A stretch of 38,933 bases of DNA from an uncultured Bacteroidales bacterium (GTDB lineage: Bacteria; Bacteroidota; Bacteroidia; Bacteroidales; Muribaculaceae). Shown one piece after another: positions 33,349 to 38,933 of this stretch. The DNA is taken from contig CANPDU010000032.1 in NCBI GenBank assembly GCA_947573135.1, forward strand, positions 1 to 38,933. Reading direction: 5' to 3'. The notes below the pieces were generated by a model that was given only the letters and a program-made list of their open reading frames with translations, made no database searches and was not told the DNA's origin. The first letter of the stretch is position 1; each line of letters begins with the position of its first letter. The translations under genes and the position numbers were made by a program.

Positions 33349-34698
33349 ATGAATATTGCAATAGTTGGTACAGGATATGTCGGACTTGTTTCCGGAGCAT
33401 GCTTCGCTGAAATGGGAGCCAATGTGACTTGTATTGATATAGATCATGGTAAGATCGACCGTCTTCGTCGCGGTGAGATACCGATTTACGAGCCGGGACT
33501 CGACGAACTTGTCAGACGTAACGTCAGGGCAGGGCGTCTCTTTTTCTCTACCGGCCTTGAAACGGTGATTGACGATGTCGAGGCTGTGTTTTGTGCCGTC
33601 GGCACGCCTCCCGATGAAGACGGATCGGCCGATCTCAGCCATGTCATTGATGTGGCCCGCACATTTGGCCGTCTGATCAGTCGCTATTCTATTTTAGTGA
33701 CAAAATCCACTGTTCCTGTCGGCACGTCTTCGATTATAAAGCAAGTCATAGCTGAAGAGCTTGACAAAAGGGGAGTCGAAGTCGATTTTGAAGTGGCGTC
33801 TAATCCCGAGTTTCTCAAAGAGGGGGCGGCGATCAAGGATTTCATGTCGCCCGACCGGGTTGTGATCGGCATCGAGTCAGAGCGTGCGCGCAAAGTGATG
33901 GAACGTCTCTACCGTCCGTTTTTGCTAAACAATTTCAGGGTACTCTTCATGGATATTCCGTCGGCTGAAATGACGAAATATGCGGCCAATTCGATGCTCG
34001 CGACGCGCATTTCTTTTATGAATGAGATCGCAAATCTTTGTGAACTTACAGGAGCTGATGTAAATATGGTTCGTAAAGGAATCGGAAGTGATGTCCGAAT
34101 CGGCGGAAAGTTTCTGTATCCCGGATGTGGCTATGGGGGCTCTTGTTTTCCCAAAGATGTGAGGGCATTGATTTCGACCGGCGAACAATACGGATGTGAT
34201 ATGAGCATCATACGCGCGGTAGAAAGTGTTAATGAACGCCAGAAATCTGTTGTATATGAAAAAATATCAGAAGCTTTGGACGATCTTAACGGTAAACGTA
34301 TTGCTGTCTGGGGGCTGGCATTTAAGCCTGAGACCGACGACATGCGCTGCGCGCCTTCGCTTATTGTAATCAGTAGACTTCTCGAGGCTGGAGCCCATGT
34401 TGTGGTTTTCGATCCTATTGCTATGGATGAGTGTCGTCGACGCTTGGGCGATGCTGTGACATATGCATCTGACATGTACGAAGCTGTCATTGACGTGGAT
34501 GCGCTTGCATTGATTACCGAGTGGAAACAGTTCCGTCTGCCGTCATGGGAGCTTGTAAGACGTGCGATGAAAGGTCGTGTCATTGTGGACGGACGCAATA
34601 TTTATGATCCGGCCGAAGTTGCAGATGAGGGATTTGCATATTACTGCATCGGCCGTAGAGTAATTGATAAACATACCGACTCTTTAACTCGTTATTGA
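33349..34698 (+). CDS. ugd: UDP-glucose 6-dehydrogenase
   Basis: A 449-residue NAD-dependent enzyme making UDP-glucuronate. The dinucleotide fold begins at MNIAIVGTGYVGLVSG, the catalytic cysteine is C266 in GGSCFPKD, and GLAFKPETDDMRCAPS is the C-terminal domain motif. ATG 33349 removes ten hydrophobic residues read from 33319 and leaves a normal N-terminus just after the promoter. First gene of the five-gene sugar operon, 3 bp before the aminotransferase gene. Confidence 0.95.
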   Translation: MNIAIVGTGYVGLVSGACFAEMGANVTCIDIDHGKIDRLRRGEIPIYEPGLDELVRRNVRAGRLFFSTGLETVIDDVEAVFCAVGTPPDEDGSADLSHVIDVARTFGRLISRYSILVTKSTVPVGTSSIIKQVIAEELDKRGVEVDFEVASNPEFLKEGAAIKDFMSPDRVVIGIESERARKVMERLYRPFLLNNFRVLFMDIPSAEMTKYAANSMLATRISFMNEIANLCELTGADVNMVRKGIGSDVRIGGKFLYPGCGYGGSCFPKDVRALISTGEQYGCDMSIIRAVESVNERQKSVVYEKISEALDDLNGKRIAVWGLAFKPETDDMRCAPSLIVISRLLEAGAHVVVFDPIAMDECRRRLGDAVTYASDMYEAVIDVDALALITEWKQFRLPSWELVRRAMKGRVIVDGRNIYDPAEVADEGFAYYCIGRRVIDKHTDSLTRY

Positions 34699-34701
34699 AA
34701 T

Positions 34702-35835
34702 ATGGATTTTGAGCGCATAATGCTTTCGCGTGTACATTTGAGCGGAACAGAACAGAAATACATCAATGAGGCATTCGCCGATGATTGGGTGGTGCCTCTC
34801 GGTCCTCATGTTGACGAATTTGAGCACAGACTCGAACGCTATCTCGGCGTTCAGTCGGTTGTGGCTCTGAGTGCGGGGACGGCTGCGATTCATCTTGGCC
34901 TCGTGCTCCTCGGCGTAGAAAGAGGTGATGAGGTCATATGTCAGTCGATGACGTTTGCCGCATCCTGTAATCCTATTGTTTACCAGGGTGCCACGCCGGT
35001 GTTCGTTGACAGCGAGCGCGACACGATGAATATGGATCCGGCGATGCTTGAGCGGGCGATTGTCGAGCGTAAACGCATCACCGGGCGATATCCTAAGGCC
35101 GTCATTCCTGTTCATCTGTACGGTATGCCAGCCAAAATCGATGAAATCATCTCGATAGCAAGCACATATGAGATCCCTGTGCTTGAAGATGCCGCAGAGG
35201 CTCTCGGTTCGGAATTCGATGGTCGTAAGTGTGGTACATTCGGTACTTTCGCTGCTCTCAGCTTCAATGGTAATAAGATAATTACAACATCGGGCGGAGG
35301 AGCTCTGATATGCCCGGATGCTGAGATCGCCGGTCGAGCAAAATTTTACGCGACGCAAGCACGGGAGAACCGTCCGTATTACTATCATGAGACTATCGGC
35401 TATAATTATCGCTTGAGTAATATATCGGCCGCGATAGGTTGCGGTCAGATGGATGTTCTTGCCGACCGCGTCAGTCGTCGTCGTCTCATCCATGATCTCT
35501 ATAAGAACATTTTGGCCGATTGTAGGCAAGTTGTGGTTCAGGATAATCCGGATGATCGGTTTGACTCTAATTTTTGGCTGACTACGATCTCCATTGATCC
35601 TGATTCTCATAAGTCTCCCGAAGAGTTGCGGCAATATCTCGCGGCTGAGAATATCGAGTCGCGTCTGTTATGGCGTCCTATGCACTTGCAGCCTGTATTT
35701 TTCGATGCGCCGTATTACGGAGAGAATGTTTCCGGCCGGCTGTTCGACCACGGCTTGTGTCTGCCGAGCGGGTCGTCCCTTTCTGATGACGATATAAGCC
35801 GTGTCGCCGAACGTATCAAAAAATTCTTCAAATGA
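34702..35835 (+). CDS. DegT/DnrJ/EryC1/StrS aminotransferase
   Basis: A 377-residue PLP enzyme for amino-sugar synthesis. It has the sugar-aminotransferase order: ALSAGTAAIHLGL, VICQSMTFAASCNPI, VIPVHLYGMPAKIDEI, LEDAAEALGS and the PLP lysine K192 in SFNGNK. The GYNYRLSNISAAIGCGQM segment is typical. It resembles PglE/EpsN-type enzymes that aminate UDP-4-keto sugars, but no dehydratase such as pglF is present in the window, so its substrate must come from elsewhere. It is 3 bp after ugd. Confidence 0.92.
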   Translation: MDFERIMLSRVHLSGTEQKYINEAFADDWVVPLGPHVDEFEHRLERYLGVQSVVALSAGTAAIHLGLVLLGVERGDEVICQSMTFAASCNPIVYQGATPVFVDSERDTMNMDPAMLERAIVERKRITGRYPKAVIPVHLYGMPAKIDEIISIASTYEIPVLEDAAEALGSEFDGRKCGTFGTFAALSFNGNKIITTSGGGALICPDAEIAGRAKFYATQARENRPYYYHETIGYNYRLSNISAAIGCGQMDVLADRVSRRRLIHDLYKNILADCRQVVVQDNPDDRFDSNFWLTTISIDPDSHKSPEELRQYLAAENIESRLLWRPMHLQPVFFDAPYYGENVSGRLFDHGLCLPSGSSLSDDDISRVAERIKKFFK

Positions 35836-35845
35836 CTGTTCAGTG

Positions 35846-36526
35846 AAAGGTAAGAGAAAAATATGCATGGCATTTGACCTGGATGACACGCTTTTCAAAG
35901 AGCGTGATTATGTTAGGACAGGGCGTCTTGCTGTTGCCGGTCATTTTGCTCCGTTGGCAGCAATGGATGCGGCTGATCTGTTTACGATGATGGAGACAGC
36001 TCCCGATGCTTTCGATGCTTTGCTTGATCTTCCTGCCGTCCGTCGGGCCAGAATCGGTATAAATGACATACTGGCCGTCTATCGGTCACACAAACCTGCG
36101 CTCACATTGCCCGATGATACGGTATCCGCGTTATCCGCATTGACCGAGCGCGGTGTTATTCTTGCCATTATTACTGATGGCCGTTCGATTACTCAGCGTA
36201 ACAAGATTGATGCTCTCGGCCTTGAGCGGTATTTTGCTCACGACAATATTCTGATAAGTGAGGAAGTCGGAGATGACAAACTTTCGCCACGCCCGTTCAT
36301 GAGTCTTATGGAGCGCTGTGAGGCCGACCGTTATTATATGGTCGGTGATAATCCGATAAAAGACTTTTATCATCCCAATCTGTTGGGGTGGACTTCTATA
36401 ATGCTCCGCGACATAGACGGAGTCAATGTGCCGTCACAGGATCTTAGTGTATATGAACCTGATCATTGGCCGCAAATTTTTATTGATAACCTAACTCAAC
36501 TGCCTGAATTATGCCTACCGCATTAA
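35846..36526 (+). CDS. HAD-superfamily hydrolase
   Basis: A 226-residue haloacid-dehalogenase-like phosphatase. Motif I is FDLDDTLF, motif II IITDGRS, a Lys (SPRPF region, DDKLS), and motif [10 protein letters not shown], all in order. I place the start at GTG 35846, 10 bp after the aminotransferase stop, which gives [16 protein letters not shown] with a complete first strand; ATG 35867 would cut that strand and the GTG at 35801 would overlap the upstream gene by 35 bp. It ends 16 bp inside gmd. It may dephosphorylate a sugar phosphate or remove a side product in the pathway. Confidence 0.8.
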   Translation, partial: KGKRKICMAFDLDDTLFKERDYVRTGRLAVAGHFAPLAAMDAADLFTMMETAPDAFDALLDLPAVRRARIGINDILAVYRSHKPALTLPDDTVSALSALTERGVILAIITDGRSITQRNKIDALGLERYFAHDNILISEEVGDDKLSPRPFMSLMERCEADRYYMVGDNPIKDFYHPNLLGWTSIMLRDIDGVNVPSQDLSVYEPDHWPQIFIDNLTQLPELCLPH

Positions 36527-37578
36527 TAACTGGAATTACCGGGCAAGACGGATCTTATCTTGCTGAATTTCTTGTTGAAAAGGGCTATGAGGTGCATGGC
36601 ATTCTGCGCCGCAGCTCTTCTTTCAACACCGAACGTATCGAGCATCTGTATCTTGACGAGTGGGTGCGTGACATGCACGGTCACCGCCTGATCAATCTCC
36701 ATTACGGCGATCTGACTGACTCCTCGTCGCTTGTCAGGATTATAGCCGAAGTGCAGCCCGATGAAATTTACAATCTCGCCGCTCAGAGCCATGTGAAGGT
36801 TTCGTTCGACGTGCCTGAATATACGGCCGATGTCGACGCTGTCGGAACGTTAAGACTCCTCGAAGCCGTAAGAATCCTCCATATGGAAAAGAAATGCCGC
36901 ATTTATCAGGCGTCGACTTCGGAGCTGTTCGGCAAAGTGCAGGAAATCCCTCAGTCCGAAAAGACGCCCTTCTATCCGCGTTCGCCTTATTCTGTGGCTA
37001 AGCTCTATAGCTTCTGGATAATGAAGAATTATCGTGAAAGTTACGGCATGTTTACGGCTAACGGCATTCTTTTTAACCATGAGTCTGAGCGTCGCGGCGA
37101 AAATTTCGTTACCCGTAAGATTACCCTCGCCGCAGCCCGGATAGCTGCTGGATTGCAGGAAAAACTCTATCTCGGCAATCTTAACGCCCGGCGTGACTGG
37201 GGCTATGCGCGAGACTATGTAGAGTGCATGTGGATGATACTTCAGCAACCTGAGCCCGACGATTTTGTAATCGCCACAGGTGAGTATCATTCCGTGCGTG
37301 AATTTGCCACTCTCGCTTTCAGGCGAGTCGGCATAAACCTCCGCTGGGAAGGAGAGGGCATAGACGAAAAAGGTATCGACGAAGCAACCGGAAAAGTTCT
37401 CGTTGAAGTCGATCCTCGTTTCTTCCGCCCGTCTGATGTCGAGGAGCTTCTTGGCGATCCGTCGAAAGCGCGTAAGATACTTGGCTGGAACCCGACGAGC
37501 ACATCGTTCGAGAAACTTGTCGAGCTGATGGTTGACTCTGATATGAAACTCGTCAAACAAGAAGCTGTAAAGAAATAA
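36511..37578 (+). CDS. gmd: GDP-mannose 4,6-dehydratase
   Basis: A 355-residue SDR enzyme converting GDP-mannose to GDP-4-keto-6-deoxymannose. It shows NADP-binding [33 protein letters not shown], catalytic Y160/K164 (SPYSVAK), and [18 protein letters not shown]. It starts 16 bp before the HAD stop and ends with a TAATG overlap with fcl. Confidence 0.97.
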   Translation: MPTALITGITGQDGSYLAEFLVEKGYEVHGILRRSSSFNTERIEHLYLDEWVRDMHGHRLINLHYGDLTDSSSLVRIIAEVQPDEIYNLAAQSHVKVSFDVPEYTADVDAVGTLRLLEAVRILHMEKKCRIYQASTSELFGKVQEIPQSEKTPFYPRSPYSVAKLYSFWIMKNYRESYGMFTANGILFNHESERRGENFVTRKITLAAARIAAGLQEKLYLGNLNARRDWGYARDYVECMWMILQQPEPDDFVIATGEYHSVREFATLAFRRVGINLRWEGEGIDEKGIDEATGKVLVEVDPRFFRPSDVEELLGDPSKARKILGWNPTSTSFEKLVELMVDSDMKLVKQEAVKK

Positions 37579-38663
37579 TGACAGATAAAGACATAAAAAT
37601 ATATGTGGCCGGTCATCGCGGACTTGTCGGATCGGCAATATGGAAGAATCTTAACGAACGCGGCTATCATAATCTTGTAGGCCGCACTCACGCTGAACTC
37701 GACCTTCTCGATCCGCAGGCTGTTAAAGCGTTTTTCGACGCCGAGCGCCCCGATATGGTTGTCCTGGCTGCGGCCCATGTCGGCGGCATTATGGCAAATT
37801 CCATCTACCGCGCTGATTTCATTTATGAAAATCTGCAGATCCAGCAGAATGTCATTGGCGAAGCTTTCCGCCACGGAGTGAAGCGCCTTCTTTTCCTCGG
37901 TTCGACATGTATATATCCACGTGAGGCTCCCCAGCCGATGACAGAAGATGCGTTGTTGACATCATCGCTTGAATACACTAACGAACCGTATGCCGTTGCC
38001 AAAATTGCAGGCATGAAGATGTGCGAGGCGTTCAATCTCCAATATGGCACGGAGTATCTTGCCGTGATGCCCACAAATCTTTACGGTCCAAATGATAATT
38101 TTCATCTCGAAAATTCTCACGTCCTGCCGGCTATGATACGCAAGATGCATCTTGCGCGTCTTCTGTCCGAGAACCGCTTTGATCTTATTCGCAGGGATCT
38201 TGATGTGCGTCCTGTTAAGGATTTCGATCATGCAGATGCCTCTAACCTGATGATAGCTGAAGTCCTCGGACGTTTCGGCATCTATGCCGACCGTCTTGAA
38301 CTATGGGGATCGGGTACTCCATTGCGTGAATTCCTTTGGAGCGAGGATATGGCTGATGCGTCGGTCCACGTGTTGCTTAACGTCAGTTTTGACGACCTTA
38401 AAAAACAGGCTGGAAAAGATATCCGTAATACCCATATAAATGTCGGCACAGGTAAAGAACTGTCTATCGCCCGGCTTGCCGGGAAGATACGTCATGCCGT
38501 AGGTTTCACCGGCGATCTTTGCTGGGACACTTCGAAACCGGATGGTACTATGCGCAAGCTTTGCGACGTAAGCCGCTTACATAAACTCGGTTGGACTCAC
38601 AAGGTAGAACTCGACGAAGGCATCGGCCGTCTTTATGAATGGTACAAAGCCACTGTGTCGTGA
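37578..38663 (+). CDS. fcl: GDP-L-fucose synthase
   Basis: A 361-residue epimerase-reductase giving GDP-L-fucose. Motifs: VAGHRGLVGSAIW, AAHVGGIMANS, LGSTCIYP, catalytic Y138/K142 (EPYAVAKIAGMK), MPTNLYGPNDNFH, and GSGTPLREFLW. With gmd it completes GDP-fucose synthesis, the usual donor for fucosylated capsule in gut Bacteroidales. Start at ATG 37578 in TAATG. Confidence 0.97.
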   Translation: MTDKDIKIYVAGHRGLVGSAIWKNLNERGYHNLVGRTHAELDLLDPQAVKAFFDAERPDMVVLAAAHVGGIMANSIYRADFIYENLQIQQNVIGEAFRHGVKRLLFLGSTCIYPREAPQPMTEDALLTSSLEYTNEPYAVAKIAGMKMCEAFNLQYGTEYLAVMPTNLYGPNDNFHLENSHVLPAMIRKMHLARLLSENRFDLIRRDLDVRPVKDFDHADASNLMIAEVLGRFGIYADRLELWGSGTPLREFLWSEDMADASVHVLLNVSFDDLKKQAGKDIRNTHINVGTGKELSIARLAGKIRHAVGFTGDLCWDTSKPDGTMRKLCDVSRLHKLGWTHKVELDEGIGRLYEWYKATVS

Positions 38664-38691
38664 AAATTTTGATAAAAATACGCTGCAGAAA

Positions 38692-38723
38692 TTTGGCAGT
38701 ACCAAAATTTAGCCTTAACTTTG
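38692..38723 (+). promoter_or_regulatory. Promoter of the tRNA-Glu gene
   Basis: TTTG at 38692-38695 and TAACTTTG at 38716-38723 match both consensus boxes, with a 20-bp spacer, 10 bp before the tRNA. The tRNA therefore does not depend on the fcl transcript. Confidence 0.75.
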
Positions 38724-38733
38724 CAGCGCAAAA

Positions 38734-38806
38734 GGCGATTTAGTGTAGTGGCCTAGCACGCCGCCCTCTCACGGCGGAAACCCGGGTTCGAGTCCCGGAT
38801 TCGCTA
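38734..38806 (+). tRNA. tRNA-Glu (anticodon CTC)
   Basis: A 73-base cloverleaf without encoded CCA. D-stem GTGT/GCAC, anticodon stem CCGCC/GGCGG with loop CTCTCAC (anticodon CTC), T-arm CCGGG-TTCGAGT-CCCGG. The acceptor stem GGCGATT/ATTCGCT has a G-U first pair and one T-T mismatch (6:67). Otherwise all stems pair. The odd pair may be natural or an assembly error. Confidence 0.9.
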
Positions 38807-38810
38807 CACA

Positions 38811-38844
38811 AAGCTCTGGGTCTCATGAGACTCGGAGCTTTTTT
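38811..38844 (+). terminator. Terminator of the tRNA-Glu gene
   Basis: A 13-bp stem with two G-U pairs (38811-38823 and 38828-38840), loop CATG, followed by a run of T (38839-38844). It is the strongest intrinsic terminator in the window. Confidence 0.85.
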
Positions 38845-38880
38845 ATTATAGAATTGTTTTGGCGCATATTAATAAATCTG

Positions 38881-38933
38881 GGGTCAGCGGATTTTTCCGG
38901 TTGGTGAGCGATGATGTCGGAGCATAGTGTTAT
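38881..38933 (+). pseudogene. Second, broken copy of the transposase-like 5' segment
   Basis: Bases 38881-38918 are the exact inverted copy of 16-53 and read VSGFFRLVSDDV in the same frame. After this the copy differs by a 1-base deletion relative to the left copy (AGGCGT becomes GGAGC), which gives GA and a TAG. Upstream of 38881 the similarity stops at GGG, so the start codon and first 12 residues are missing. It is a truncated, frameshifted relic, unless the window edge is an assembly artefact. Confidence 0.5.

Noticed and set aside
34684-35634. 316-codon minus-strand frame opposite the aminotransferase
   Set aside because: The plus strand holds all DegT-family motifs; the minus frame shows no motif and cannot be supported.
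38868-38880. 13-base match ATTAATAAATCTG to the start of the gene at 1058 (minus strand)
   Set aside because: Short and AT-rich, not extended on either side; likely chance.

Overview
The window reads as chromosomal DNA of an anaerobic Bacteroidota, order Bacteroidales. A Muribaculaceae-like gut bacterium is the best guess, but this is inference. The supporting features are Bacteroidales-type promoters (-33 TTTG and -7 TAnnTTTG about 19-21 bp apart), a complete moxR/DUF58/batABCDE aerotolerance operon, a TonB-dependent receptor with a carboxypeptidase-regulatory-like N-terminus, HU-like proteins including one fused to a membrane helix and LysM, and families typical of the phylum (DUF2027-Smr, DUF4286, DUF5106, DUF151-UVR).

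Layout. At 1-1.5 kb is an AT-rich, probably acquired edge: the 5' end of a transposase-like gene running off the window, a secreted protein resembling a degenerate two-lobed aspartyl protease, and about 440 bp with no convincing gene. At 1.5-5.5 kb, uvrB and ygiQ lie on the plus strand with a 4-bp overlap. At 5.5-7 kb, on the minus strand, are a tandem universal stress protein with a DUF2007-like front domain and a small HTH protein. At 7.1-15.6 kb is the minus-strand moxR-DUF58-(BatD-like)-batA-batB-batC-batD-batE operon. At 15.8-20.5 kb a second tight minus-strand run reads proS-umuD-umuC-HU-(HU/TM/LysM). At 20.5-23.6 kb a six-hairpin glycosidase and an alpha/beta-hydrolase esterase diverge. 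At 23.6-27.1 kb is a plus-strand run DUF5106/thioredoxin-mnmA-DUF151/UVR-surE, meeting the minus-strand pair Smr/DUF2027-EFR1 ferredoxin (27.1-29 kb). At 29.1-30.8 kb GT2-DUF4286-ruvC are translationally coupled and face a TonB-dependent receptor (30.8-33.2 kb). At 33.3-38.7 kb lies a nucleotide-sugar operon: ugd, DegT-type aminotransferase, HAD hydrolase, gmd, fcl. A tRNA-Glu(CTC) with its own promoter and terminator follows, and then a second, broken copy of the transposase-like 5' segment.

How the parts work together. Two DNA-repair genes (uvrB, umuDC) and ruvC are present but lie in separate transcription units. The bat operon would form a membrane-associated VWA/TPR complex energised by the MoxR ATPase. 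The terminal sugar operon would supply UDP-glucuronate and GDP-L-fucose, plus probably an amino sugar, for capsule or glycan synthesis. The most intriguing unit is proS-umuD-umuC-HU-HU/TM/LysM, because the last protein has the architecture of a linker between an HU-like cytoplasmic domain and the cell wall, and it is tied by gene overlaps to a damage-inducible polymerase.

A 38-bp perfect inverted repeat (16-53 and 38881-38918) brackets the whole window. It matches the 5' coding part of the transposase-like gene. It is either a real pair of mobile-element copies or the point where assembly stopped in a multicopy element. Homology calls are from reading the protein sequences; no database search was run.
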